The notes beneath the pieces are model-generated. The model ran no database searches. It was not told the DNA's origin and saw only the letters and a program-made list of their open reading frames with translations. Of a stretch of 64,000 nucleotides of DNA, positions 11,967-22,400 are shown piece after piece (within the stretch, counting starts at the first letter, position 1; each line of letters begins with the position of its first letter). This DNA is from Hormiphora californensis. Its lineage: Eukaryota > Ctenophora > Tentaculata > Cydippida > Pleurobrachiidae. Where the stretch lies: the NCBI GenBank assembly GCA_020137815.1, contig CM035357.1:372001-436000 (forward strand), read 5' to 3'. A program made the position numbers and the translations under genes.

Positions 11967-12416
11967 ATCTGGTAACTCCGAGTATTGTTCACCCCGATTT
12001 ATTCTCAGTATATGCTAGACATGGCTCTCTCTCAAAATGCAGTATACCTCGTGTCGAGAGTACAACATATGGCGATCTTGTCTGTGTCTGTAAAACTAAA
12101 TAGTCTGTGTCTGTAAATACAATTGTTTCAAATTCAATAGCGTGAGCTAGATCTTCAGAATCGTAAGACTAAACATCCTCACTTATGATATAACCGATCG
12201 ATCTTGTCTGTGTCTGTAAAACTAAATAGTCTGTGTCTGTAAAACATAATATCTGTATGTAGAAGTTTTACTAGAACATGGTAAAAAGTGTGCATCTCAG
12301 CTGCTCCTTCATTAAAACATATGGTAACTCCGCGAATTGTTCATCCCGATTTATTCTCAGTATATATGCTAGACATGGCTCTCTCTCAAAATACAGTATA
12401 CCTCGTGTCGAGAGTA
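11967..12416. repeat. Local direct duplication of about 100-bp blocks
   Basis: A block starting near 11970 (GGTAACTCCG, then ATTTATTCTCAGTATATGCTAG, then CTCTCTCAAAATGCAGTATA) repeats at about 12314-12415 with few changes. GTGTCTGTAAAACTAAATAG blocks near 12073 and 12202, and GCGTGAGCTAGATCTTCAGA near 11435 and 12141, belong to the same patchwork. The order suggests repeated local copying. Confidence 0.75.
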
Positions 12417-13163
12417 TGGCTCTCTTGGAAATGCGTGAATAATATATGTGACCTTTTAGTCATCCTCGCACCATGCAATTTTAATGGCTTTATTGCGGGG
12501 GGGGGGGACAGCTTGTCCTATTATAAAATATATCATACAATCATACATATATACTGACTTTCGAGCAAGGCCATTATGGGCCCTATATTATTATAATAGT
12601 GTCTTATATATAATAATATAGAGCCATTATCATGTAGGGCATATAGCTGCCCCTAGTAGTATAATAGAACTGCAGCAGCAGGATCACGGTTTAATGTGAT
12701 TGCTGAGATGCACGGACCCTATAACCACCCTAGACTATAATATACCAATACCACCCTATAAGGGGTGGTTTGCACTCTAGGGACTCTACCCTACAACCCT
12801 AGACTATAAGGGGTGGTTTGGTTACGAAATAACCCCTCTAATAAGAGAGGTCTATAGGTATTATCTACATTAGAGACACCGACAGAACACCTGATCTTGC
12901 TAAATTACCTTTCTGGTTGCCTCTTCTTGCCGTGTCTACACGTTACATTATCTTTTGATTTGCTCTTCCTCAGCTCAAAGTTCCCTCCTTTCTTTGATCC
13001 ATGATGGTGATGATTCCCTTGCTTTGATCCATGATGGTGATGGTGATGATGCTTTTTAGTACGTTCCAACGATCGAGAGGACCTGAAAATCAGATTGTGG
13101 TAAAGGACCTGAAGAAGAGTTTCAGAAATTCAGAAGAATATTTAGCTATTGATTATATCGCCG
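12417..13163. other. Gene-free stretch with short repeats
   Basis: It holds a poly-G run (near 12497), palindromic pieces around TAGGGTGGTTATAGGG / CCTATAAGGGGTGG at 12717-12820, and half a TTGGTTACGAAATAACCCCT family element near 12817-12840. A small ATGATGGTGATG direct repeat lies near 13000-13050. No gene is recognisable. Confidence 0.45.
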
Positions 13164-13318
13164 TGATCTTTGGTAATGAAATTAACCCTCCGCGTAAGCG
13201 ATAAGTTTTAAATAGGTTTTTGATTGTTTGTCATCATAGGAACATCTTGAAAATGGTCATTTTGAGATAGGCGTTATTGTAACCCATATATGAAATAATA
13301 GGGGTGACTTCGCGTAAC
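13164..13318. mobile_element. Short member of the TTGGTTACG TIR family, about 155 bp
   Basis: The left end TTGGTAATGAAATTAACCCT and the right end (complement TTGGTTACGCGAAGTCACCC) match the two ends of the 577-bp element at 34562-35138. The last 60 bases match the start of that element well, including CCCCTATTATT(G/T)CATATA. It is a short internally deleted copy. I found no convincing target-site duplication here. Confidence 0.6.
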
Positions 13319-13752
13319 CAAAAGAAGAGATTCAGAAATCATCGTGACCTACAATGCATCAAGCTGTCAGATTCAATTATTCAAAGATTCAGTGTCATGG
13401 GTCACTTCGCCCATCTTGAAATTCCTAAGTTTAAACATGGGTATATAACTATAAAATACTATTTATATTATAGAAGGTTCTCCAAAACGTCATGGAAATA
13501 TATATTAATAATAATAACTACTAATTTGATACTTTTGCCGAATCTCCACTTATATTAATAGTTAAATGTAACAATATCTTTACCTTTCTAATGGCATGAT
13601 TAAAGTACAGTGATGTATAAATCAGATGTATCTTGAATCTGAAACTCCTTTATCTATAAATCGAGCTATCAGTTATCAGGGAGTCCAATATCAGCAAACA
13701 GTAAAACACACGGTGTAAGCAAAGTAAATGTGCGTCTGAGCGTGTATTTTTT

Positions 13753-13781
13753 CCCTCTCTCTCTGTCTCTCTCTCTGTCTC

Positions 13782-13863
<82 letters not shown>

Positions 13864-13870
13864 CCTCCCT
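13753..13870. repeat. (TC)n microsatellite with GTCTC interruptions
   Basis: This is a TC dinucleotide run with a regular CTGT interruption in the first third and a CCCT variant at the end. The arginine-glutamate ORF on the minus strand is only its translation. Confidence 0.97.
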
Positions 13871-14086
13871 GTTAAATAATTTTTTGGCCATTATACCATC
13901 AGAGCTCCGCGGAGTTATATTTTCACCTCAAAAGTACCCCATATATTTTGCATGACACACCCCATATAATATTCGTCTTTCCCCTACATCGAGCCACCGC
14001 TTAATGGCATATATTCATGCCAACAGGTATACTGAGGTTATACACAAGCTATATAATCAGAGCATATATAATCATTATATTAAATA
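13871..14086. other. Gene-free AT-rich spacer
   Basis: I see nothing coding here. It is AT-rich DNA between a microsatellite and a Helitron-like end. Confidence 0.4.
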
Positions 14087-14330
14087 CTAGTAGCGCCCGT
14101 TCGCCCTACGGGCGAATTTCTGGGAAATGGTAGCTTGATTAAGGAACGCTGACATCACCTGCGTCCTGCACCATCCGTTCCTAGCCTATCTCGCACTTTC
14201 TCCCTACCCATGTTGTTGTACGCTCTGGGCTTCCTGACAATGTCAAGGTGCGAGCTTAAGAGATCAATGTCAGGGAGGTGCAGTGCTGTTCCAGAAAATC
14301 ATCACGTGAAAACTTGGCCGCTATGACTGT
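14087..14330 (-). mobile_element. Helitron-like 3' end (minus strand)
   Basis: Read on the minus strand, the sequence has a hairpin TTCGCCCGTAGGGCGAA, nine bases, then CTAG followed by T. This is the canonical Helitron 3' terminus (hairpin, about 10 bases, CTRR, insertion before T). The body extends to higher coordinates but I could not locate the 5' TC end, so the given right border is arbitrary. The ORF at 14348-14656 on the same strand has no Rep or helicase motif, so it is a non-autonomous or fragmentary copy. Confidence 0.5.
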
Positions 14331-14831
14331 AGCCGATTCGGAGATTTCTATATTCGACTGGAGTAGGTAATCACCCTTGGGCGACGTTGGGTAAAGCTAT
14401 CAGTAGTCGTTGATTGGCTCGCTTGAACACGTTGGCGTAATCTGTCATATTCTCTAGCCTGCTCCCTGACAGCAGCAGTTCTCCTGGACCTAGATAAACG
14501 TTGCCTAATAGCGCTAGACTTCAGGACAGAAGTAAAAGAATGCACGTGCAGAATTGAATTCCCCTTGGTACCCAACTGCGACCGGGAGAGAGGTCTCCAG
14601 GTCCCTCTATTAATTGCACGTGCAAGTGTAGTTGCTAGGTGACCTGTGTCACACAATTTGCTTAGTAAGTAAGTATGATGTGGTGTCGAGAAAGTTCTAA
14701 TTGCAGCACCTTAACTAATAACTAGGCCATATAATACTGCTGCATGTCCTTCTCTCTCTCTGTATTTATTAGTTTTTTCATTTTTCAATTATTGTAAAAA
14801 GTACAGCAGCATCGCAGCTTGCTCAGGCCAT

Positions 14832-14905
14832 TCCGCGTAACACGTGGTATATGTTAACATATTACATTCCGCATAACACGTGGTATGTGTTAACATATTA
14901 CAGAT
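14832..14905. repeat. About 38-bp tandem duplication
   Basis: ATTCCGCGTAACACGTGGTA with TATGTTAACATATTAC is followed at once by a copy with two changes. Each copy contains the palindromic pieces ACACGTGG and GTTAAC. Confidence 0.8.
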
Positions 14906-14980
14906 TGTGCTATTCAGATATATCATATATATTTTTGACCTTTTTGAAAACTTGCTCTTTCTCTATATGCGACCATTGAT

Positions 14981-15256
14981 ATGGTACGGCAGATCACTTA
15001 CTATACAGCTCAACGGGGGGAACTCAGAAATGAGTTCCTCGTGCCAGCTGAGCTCTTCGAGCTCAGTCCCGTTGCCGTGGACCTGTTGGCTGATGGTCCA
15101 GTGATTACGGTCAAATCACACCGGCTCTCTCCCCAAGTACGGGGAGTAAAATTTTGCCAGAGACCTAGCCGGACTCAATTTATGGCGCCGAGCTCTTGCA
15201 GTGATACTATCCCAGTTGAACTGACAATCTCACTTGTAAATAGGGTCTATCCCTAG
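14981..15256 (+). CDS. Possible ORF of unknown function, 91 residues
   Basis: This ORF is more GC-rich than its surroundings and reads as ordinary protein sequence (residues 14-50 include LVPAELFELSPVAVDLL), unlike the low-complexity ORFs nearby. I do not recognise a domain. It lies 270 bases upstream of the ORF1 of LINE-A on the same strand, so it could be an upstream part of that element or a host exon. A chance ORF remains possible. Confidence 0.2.
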   Translation: MVRQITYYTAQRGELRNEFLVPAELFELSPVAVDLLADGPVITVKSHRLSPQVRGVKFCQRPSRTQFMAPSSCSDTIPVELTISLVNRVYP

Positions 15257-15529
15257 GTTGGGTAAACGAGACCTATTAAGTTAGATCTCGGTTACCAAGC
15301 CTACTTAATCGCGGTCGCTGTTGACCATTATGAATTCAGCACATAATCTACTTAACACTAACCATAAACCCCCCTACAGGCCCTACAACTCAACCAACAA
15401 GAAGTAGCGCGCAAAGAACAATGCCCCAGAGCCCAAAGAAAGTGCACTCTTGCAGCATTCCGAGCGCGCGGCCATAACATTGTTATCTCTAAAATGACAT
15501 CATATAACACACACTCTCCATACTTAGCA
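15257..15529. other. Presumed 5' region of LINE-A
   Basis: I find no gene in this stretch. GAGACC(T)ATTAAG / CTTAAT pieces near 15268-15310 are weakly palindromic. The 5' end of LINE-A could not be located from the sequence. Confidence 0.35.
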
Positions 15530-16350
15530 ATGTCTGGGAGAGGCAAACACCAGGCCAAGAGAGGAAAGAAGAGGAGTCGTTCCCCCAGTTCCTCACTATC
15601 CTCCATCGAACAGGCTAGGAAGAGATGCAAGATGCTGGAAATGTAAGTCCCTCTTTCTTCTGCTCCTAAAAACTATACCGCACAACCTCAACAACTACGA
15701 GTGAAGTCTTTCTAACACGCCCCCGCCTCAGGAAAGCGGCCCAACTCGAAGGCGGTGTACTTTACCACCGGGAGTTCCTGCAGATCCAGGACAAGGATTA
15801 CGCTGCATATGAACTCGCCCTGCTACCCCTCTGTGCGGAGCTAGGCATTACACTTCACCGCTCTAAATCTGGCAGAGCGATATTTGTCAAAGGCAAGGAG
15901 AATCTGGTACCTGAAAGGGTCCCGAGAGAATTAATCTATATCCCCAGGTAAGACAGCACCCCCTCCCCTCTCTTAAACTTATCACAAATTGAAACCACAC
16001 ATGAACTAACCACATTGCCCCCCAACAGGCTCGAATCGCATAGTGATTACCTCCGAATAACTCTGCCCTCACACACTCCCGTGAGCCTTCTACAAACCCA
16101 GGAAACCATCCAAATAGTGATCAACGGGCTAACCAAGAACAAGGTAAAGTCAGATGACCCAAAAGCCGTGTGCAAGCCGCTGTTACCTCCAAAAATGAAC
16201 AAGGTATGTACCCAACTGTATATTGAACTGCCCCCCAAGGCAACGGTCACAGGCCTGGACCCCTCAGATTGGGCATTCCATGTATTTAAACCTTACTCAG
16301 TTGAGCATATAAAAAAGAAAAAGGCAACGACGGAATTGATGGACGTCTAG
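15530..16350 (+). CDS. ORF1-like gene of LINE-A, three exons, 216 residues
   Basis: The reading frame is open only if two short introns are removed. Exon 1 is 15530-15642, exon 2 is 15732-15947 and exon 3 is 16029-16350. Both introns start GTAAGT/GTAAGA, end CAG and are in phase 2 (89 and 81 bp), and the three exons join without a stop. Unspliced, the frame stops at once (ATG TAA at the first donor). The product starts MSGRGK and is very basic over its first 35 residues, like the tail of histones H2A or H4. After that it has no histone fold and no domain I recognise. The end is lysine-rich (HIKKKKA). It lies 250 bp upstream of the endonuclease ORF of LINE-A on the same strand, the usual place of a LINE ORF1. 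A second possible donor (AAG|GTATGT) lies at 16202/16203. A host gene next to the LINE is the alternative. Confidence 0.55.
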
Positions 16351-16600
16351 CATGTTTACGCACTAGCACAGATGTATTTTCTTGAATAAGTATTGCTGTA
16401 TTGTGTTATTTTGTCGGGATTTAAAAATGCTGATTGTTAAAGATTCTTTCCCCTTTTTAACTTCCTAAAACAAAGAAAGCATGGGCTGTTTCTTATCTCC
16501 TTCTTCTTTTTCCTGCATTACCACAGCACGAAAAACAAACCCCCCCTGTTTTATCCAGGTCTTACCCAACTACAACTCTAACACCAACTAACTCCTAGCT

Positions 16601-18397
16601 ATGTCCCCCCCATCAGGAAGACGACGAAAACGCTACAAATCCCATCCTACACCAGTCAGTAACCCCGTTACACATGACACCACCGCTACATATAGCACCC
16701 CCGCCAGTAACTCCGTTACACATGGCACTCCCGCCAGTAACCCAGTTACACATGGCACCCCCACCAGTAACCCAGTTACACATGGTACCCCTGCGAACAT
16801 ATGCACCCCCGCCAGTAACCCAGTTACACATGGCACCCTCACCAGTAACCCAGTTACACATGGTACCCCTGCAAAATCATGCAACCCAGCAAGTTACACT
16901 GGTACACACAGCTCCCCTGCTAACAGTAACACCTCCGCTAGAAAACACAACACCTACAACAACTCTATAGGTTCCGCTGCTCCCCTACCCAACATAAATA
17001 ACACAGTCCCACCACACGTTAAACCAAACAAACGTAAAAAAATTAACCACGACAATTTCTTCACAGAGATAATCCAGCACAATCTGCACACCGAGATAGG
17101 AGCAACAAAAGACATCATGGGAAAGCTGGCAAACAACAAATTCTTAGCTCTCCAAGAACCATACACAGGTAATAACGATAGAGTAAAATTTGTACCAAGA
17201 AATGCCCGTTGCTTCGCCAAAGATCATGTAAAGCCAAAAGCGTGTATAATTGCCCCAAATAACATGGCCAAAAACGCACACCTACTAGCTACCCTAACTA
17301 ATGAAGAAATAGTCAGCATCAGATACAAATTTGACAGCAACAAAACCATAGTAATCACCTCAGCATACCTTGCTGCCCCAAAAGGACAGCAACAAATTAA
17401 CCCTGACACTGAATCCAAACTCCTCCAGACAAGCAAATATGTACGGGAGAAAAACATCGCCTGGATAATCTGCACCGACTCTAACGCCCGCAACCAAGCC
17501 TGGGGAGACCGAATCACGAACGACAGAGGTATCACCCTAGAGAGTATCCTTGAGGAAGAACAGCTTCTGATAGAAAACACATCTAATGAACCCACCTTCG
17601 TAAGTAAAAACGGTAAATCCCTAATTGACCTGACCATTACGAACGACAAAGCGCATTCTAGAATCCAAAAATGGTCCCTTGTCGACCCACCCCTTTCCGA
17701 CCATAAAAGGATTCACATTAAGATTAATCTAGGTAACCTAGAAGTAGAGAAGGTCAAACTACCAAAAAATACAGACATGACCCGCTATAGGGAACTGGTA
17801 ACCAAGAAATTCCATAAGATAGCAATTTCTGTAAACCCTGACCAGCACTCGATGAACAAAGAGTATAGGGATATCTGTGACGCACTAACCTCCTCCTTTG
17901 AAGAGGCCACTCCAACCACAGTCATAAACCACCTTAAATCCTCCCCATGGTCTCCACTAGCCACTGCCATTAAGCAGGAACTAAAACCTCTAAAAAAAGC
18001 TACAAACAAAACGGACGAAACCCGTGCTGAAATCAGTAGATTGAAAAAAGCCCTAGGGGATGAAATTAAAGGCTGCGAAGATAAACTTTGGAAAGAAAAA
18101 ATCTCAAAACTAAAGACCATCAAAGCGGTTGCCCAACAAATGAAAAAACAGTCAAAACCACAGGTAAAAATTTCAAAAATTGACACTGACCCCCACACAT
18201 CCTCAGATGATCCAGCAACAATCCTAAAGACGATTGCGGACACACATTTTCCCACAAACCCTGAAGAAACCAGAAATCCCTGGAAACAAAAGAATAAAAT
18301 CGACACACCAGTCGAAGACCAACTAAAGTTAAAACATCTCAACAAAGCTATCAAGCAGGTAAAAAGGGCCATTTGCACACCCAATCAGCTACCCTAA
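16601..18397 (+). CDS. LINE-A ORF2, 5' part: apurinic-type endonuclease; reverse transcriptase missing
   Basis: This 598-residue ORF begins with a low-complexity N-terminus (residues 18-90) made of repeats of the type TPASNPVTHG, encoded by a minisatellite. Residues 152-380 form an APE-type endonuclease of non-LTR retrotransposons. Visible catalytic motifs are QEP (E186), CTDSNAR (D293, N295), SLIDLT (D343) and SDH (366-368). The protein then runs through a charged linker and stops at a frameshift near 18390, just where the reverse transcriptase should start. The next in-frame piece (18373-18657) is the region that normally follows the reverse transcriptase, so the core has been deleted. The element is an I/R1/Jockey-group LINE by its later RNase H domain and is dead. 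Confidence 0.82.
   Translation: MSPPSGRRRKRYKSHPTPVSNPVTHDTTATYSTPASNSVTHGTPASNPVTHGTPTSNPVTHGTPANICTPASNPVTHGTLTSNPVTHGTPAKSCNPASYTGTHSSPANSNTSARKHNTYNNSIGSAAPLPNINNTVPPHVKPNKRKKINHDNFFTEIIQHNLHTEIGATKDIMGKLANNKFLALQEPYTGNNDRVKFVPRNARCFAKDHVKPKACIIAPNNMAKNAHLLATLTNEEIVSIRYKFDSNKTIVITSAYLAAPKGQQQINPDTESKLLQTSKYVREKNIAWIICTDSNARNQAWGDRITNDRGITLESILEEEQLLIENTSNEPTFVSKNGKSLIDLTITNDKAHSRIQKWSLVDPPLSDHKRIHIKINLGNLEVEKVKLPKNTDMTRYRELVTKKFHKIAISVNPDQHSMNKEYRDICDALTSSFEEATPTTVINHLKSSPWSPLATAIKQELKPLKKATNKTDETRAEISRLKKALGDEIKGCEDKLWKEKISKLKTIKAVAQQMKKQSKPQVKISKIDTDPHTSSDDPATILKTIADTHFPTNPEETRNPWKQKNKIDTPVEDQLKLKHLNKAIKQVKRAICTPNQLP
16655..16880. repeat. Minisatellite coding the repeat N-terminus of LINE-A ORF2
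   Basis: Units of about 30-42 bp contain GTAACCCAGTTACACATGG. The reading frame is kept across the array, giving (S/T)NPVTHGTP repeats. Confidence 0.85.
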
Positions 18398-18657
18398 CTA
18401 TACTAGCAGGAGTGGAGCCACTGATCTTCCTTATAAACAAAGAAAGGGTAAACAATTACATCCACCTCACCATTAACAACAACTGGTGGTCCGACCCAAA
18501 CCACGGCACACGGGCTAAACTCACCCATTCGAAAGACATAGAAAACTACCTACGTCGCCTAAACCCAGAAGCTGGATTAGATATGTCCCCCACCCAATCA
18601 ATAACCTTCTCCCAAAACGAAAATATCCAAACAGACGGAACCATCGAAATCTACACA
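18373..18657 (+). pseudogene. LINE-A ORF2, middle fragment (post-RT region up to the RNase H start)
   Basis: The frame (from the ATG at 18373, though it is not a real start) encodes about 95 residues. LTILAGVEPL is typical of the segment after the reverse transcriptase thumb in I-group LINEs, and the fragment ends GTIEIYT. It is in another frame than 16601-18397, which marks the edge of the reverse-transcriptase deletion. It breaks off at 18657, where LINE-B is inserted. The RNase H domain resumes in the same frame at 26332. Confidence 0.7.
18650..18657. repeat. Left target-site duplication of LINE-B
   Basis: TCTACACA here is identical to 26330-26337 at the right edge of LINE-B. Joining the flanks restores an uninterrupted RNase H motif (IYT then DGSK). 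Confidence 0.75.
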
Positions 18658-18750
18658 TTGCTCTCTACACATTTTGTCACGGCTCTTGCACAGTACTCGT
18701 TGTAATCTACTTCCTACTTGCGAGACGCCCCAACAAGCTTAACTCTACCG

Positions 18751-19038
18751 ACAAGAGCATTCCACACTGTGGGTTCTTTACAAACTGGTAAATTACTACA
18801 TCCCTATTTACCAATTGAATTGAATTCATAACACCACCCCATTTCCTGTGTGACGGGGTGACATCCTCCATCCCGAAACGGAACGATATCTACCAACAAG
18901 AGCATTCCACACTGTGGGTTCTTTACAAACTGGTAAATTACTACATCCCTATTTACCAATTGAATTGAATTCATAACACCACCCCATTTCCTGTGTGACG
19001 GTGACATCCCCCATCCTGAACCGGATCGATATCCTATC
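18751..19038. repeat. 145-bp tandem repeat in the LINE-B 5' region, two copies
   Basis: ACAAGAGCATTCCACACTGT occurs at 18751 and 18896 and the copies stay similar to about 19033. Tandemly repeated 5' untranslated regions often hold LINE promoters, but promoter activity here is only inferred. Confidence 0.85.
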
Positions 19039-19370
19039 CTTCCCTTACTCTCTCTACTCGGTACTGGTGACGGTACGCGGGCCCCTGAACTCTCAGGTAA
19101 GCAGCTACTACCCCACCGTTACCATACCATTTTCTGACAACCCTTCCCTTCCCCCACCGAGATCTGTCTGTTCAACTGTGCTGGTAGGATTAGGAAAGAG
19201 CCTACACCAGAGTCTTTGGTCAGCATCAGCAAGGTTTGAATTTCAAGAAATCACTTGTCAAGCCACCTGCCCTGAACAGTCCAGCTGCTATTTACATCCC
19301 TTCCTTCCGTCTATCCTTCCTACCCTTTCTGTGAACCAGGAAAAAAGTTAGGGAGCCCCGCAAAAAATTT

Positions 19371-19454
19371 CCACGGTCGGGACTCGATCCACCCTCCCTC
19401 CTGTCCCTCCGCGCGGTAACCAAAGCGTCATACCACTCGGCCACGGAGGCGACG
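19371..19454 (-). ncRNA. tRNA-like (SINE-type) segment with A and B boxes
   Basis: On the minus strand the sequence reads TGGCCGAGTGG, a perfect A box of a Ser/Leu-type tRNA, then after about 50 bases GGATCGAGTCCC, close to a B box. The acceptor and T stems do not pair properly, so this is not a functional tRNA gene. It is probably the head of a tRNA-derived SINE or a pol III promoter module captured by LINE-B, lying antisense just before ORF1. Confidence 0.5.
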
Positions 19455-19481
19455 AGAAATCAGCAATCAAGCCAAGTATAT

Positions 19482-22400
19482 ATGCAATCTCTGTGGAGTT
19501 TCAACCTAGGTTGGGGTGGAACTGCACCCACTACACCCGTTGCACCCGTCGATAGCAATGCAGACAAAGTCGAAGAAACCATTGAAGGCACCGGACAAGA
19601 GACTTTTAGCACCCCCGCCAGGATCATGAGGAAGCTTCCAAGTAGCATTAGACGGTCGTCTCCATATCTGCAACCTGCAGTTATAAGAGACAAGCTAAAG
19701 TTAGGAAGAAGACGTCGGACTATGTCAGCCCCATCCTCCCCCTCACATCGCCTTGCCCCAGCAGAATATCTTACGCTCGGGGCAGTAGGAGGCATCCGAT
19801 GTCTCAAAATGGAATCGGATGGAGTTTTGAAGATAGCGAATACTGCACATGGTCCTATTCTTCACAGATCCAGCACAGTAATTGGAGATGATTTTTCTTC
19901 AGATCGTGCAGAACTAGCTAAACAACTAGCGCAGGACATGCCCAGTGATGCTGCAGATGATCAATGTAACTTTAAAATACGGATCGGTAATTCTGGCACT
20001 GCCCAACTTTACTCTGATCTCGTCAAAACATTACAAAATCATCTGAAATCCTCTCTTCCAGCTGCAGCTCCCAGAAATCTGTCAATACTAGACACTCTAA
20101 TGGTGTCCTACACACGCGACAGCTGGATACCTGTCAGGTTTGATGGCACATCCACCAAGCCACTCGTGATACTCAACATTGGGTCAGAACAAATAATCCA
20201 CATGAGGAGCAAACACAACACCCTGGTGATAGATGTGCCCATGCCCCCTTTATCTGTGCTCTGTGTGGATCCCACCAAAGAATGGTCCAGTATCAACGTG
20301 GTTAAAGGACCTGATGAGACCTCTCCTGATCACCACTTCTGGGTGTTACTCACAGAATCTGTCCAACAAGAGGAGAAACAAGAAATAGCATCCCCCGATC
20401 TCAATACTACCAACCTGAAGATCGAACCTAGTATCTCCGATAGATCTCCCTCACCACTACCAACTGCATTATCCCCAGCTACCACTGAGTATCCTCTCAC
20501 AGTCAAAACTCCAGATAGTATTGGAAGCAATTCCAAAGCTGATAAATCTATTGACTGTATTAAATCCCCCACACCGAGCAGCTTCAATTCTGAAAGTCCC
20601 GGATTTGATAGTGACCGTTTCGTCAACTGGGAGATGACTGTTAACATGGTGAACTCCGCCAGAGTTAGTATCCTGAACAAGTTGATGGACGCAGCCAAGC
20701 TCCCACGTACACCAGGAATGGATCCATACTGCTCCAGACAAAACCTGCTCAACAAATTTCAGAAAATATATGAGGGTCAGGAATTCCCAACCCCTGAATT
20801 GTGCAGCACCATGCTAGACCAACTTACCAGTAAGGCCATAGAGAACGAAATTGTCCGTCTTGAGATAAACTTGGGAAGTTCATCATCTCTAAAGGACAAG
20901 AAAAAGGCGCTAGTTGATAGATGGTGCACCCGACAGAGCGCTAGTGACATCAGATCTGACAGCCACGTATCCACCACAAAATCTGATAAAAAACGTGAGA
21001 AAAAGAGGAAGAAAAAGTTGATGAAGCAACTATCAAAATCAAGTCAACTCTCAAATGAGGAAAAGCCTGCTCCGACTTCCGAGTCAGTGGAACCCGAAGC
21101 ACCTGTGACTTGTGCTGCTAGTAAATCAAGTGAGCCCAAGACCCAAATTCCCTCTAAACCAATCACCACCAGTTATCCCCCAGATGATATCTCCAACAAC
21201 CGGCCAATCAAAGTTCTAGAAGAGAGCCTGCTCCATTTGAAAGCTGAAGTAGCCAGTAACCGTCACATCGTGGATCTGCTGATTGACGAGGAGGGCAACA
21301 AGCCGAAGAAGTCCAAAAAGCTATCAACATCCAACGCCACTGAACCCGATCGAGTTAACGAACTTCTGAAGAAAATAGACCACCTCACCTCCATCAATCA
21401 GACCTTAGTTACGAAAGTGGACAAGCTCGCGGATTCAAACACCACTTTGGCAGATGCGGTTGGTCGAATTACAGAACAGAATGAGCTCCTCAAATGTGAA
21501 CTCAATGAGCTCAAGTGCGCCCACAGTACACTATTGGAAGCTCACAACTCTGCAATACTCCGCATACAGAATCTAGAAACCCGATCCTCCAACATGAATG
21601 CTGATATACTCCGACTGACAGAAAGTACGGAGGTGACACAAATGAATATTGCTGAAACCCCTGTCAGGCAGCCTACCCCTGTGGCGGTGGAACCTGAAGA
21701 ACAATCACACGTCCCAGACCAATTAAGGGACCTAGATACAGAAGTTGATGTCGACCAGAGCAACGTAAACGATGTCAACGGACTCTCTGACTCATATGCA
21801 TCAGCTATATCTAGCAGCAATGGAGCTCCTGTTGAACAGCCGACCGGCACGGGTGTAGCTCAAGTCGTGGACCGGACAACAAGACCCCCGGCAACTGACC
21901 CACGCTCTGCAAGCGGAGATGAAGGGCACCTCACCGCAAGAAGACGGATTCGGACAGCAAGATCTTCAGGACCACCCGCTGCGAGAGAATCATATCGGCA
22001 CCACTTTGTTCTTGTAATACACGATGGTCTGTTCGACGGTTTCAACAAAGCAGCCTTCCCCCGATACCTGAGGCTGAAACTGGTGAAAATCAGAAGCCTG
22101 AAAAATCTAGCAACCACAGAAATGGATGCCTTCATACGCTCAGTTGAGAGATGGAAACCAGCATGCGTGTACATCCATACAGGCTGGAATGACGCTAGAG
22201 AAGCTACACTGCCACTCGAGATCGCCGACCACTGCAGAAAAATATCCGATGCTGTTCTATCTGTATCCACAGCAACACCCAATCTTTGCTTTTCTACACC
22301 TTTCCATGTTGGTACTGATAACAGTCCCCTGGCTGACAGAGTGGAAGACACGTCCAAAGCAATTTTCCAATTCGTGTCCCAATTTAGAAGTCATTCTCAG

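Noticed and set aside
14348-14656. Minus-strand ORF, arginine-rich, 102 residues
   Set aside because: No Rep, helicase or other motif; it lies within the putative non-autonomous Helitron-like region.
15530-15642. Histone H2A or H4 gene
   Set aside because: Only the first residues (MSGRGK and basic tail) resemble a histone. The following exons show no histone fold.
16613-18384. Antisense ORFs across LINE-A ORF2
   Set aside because: They are shadows of the minisatellite N-terminus and of the A/C-rich coding strand.
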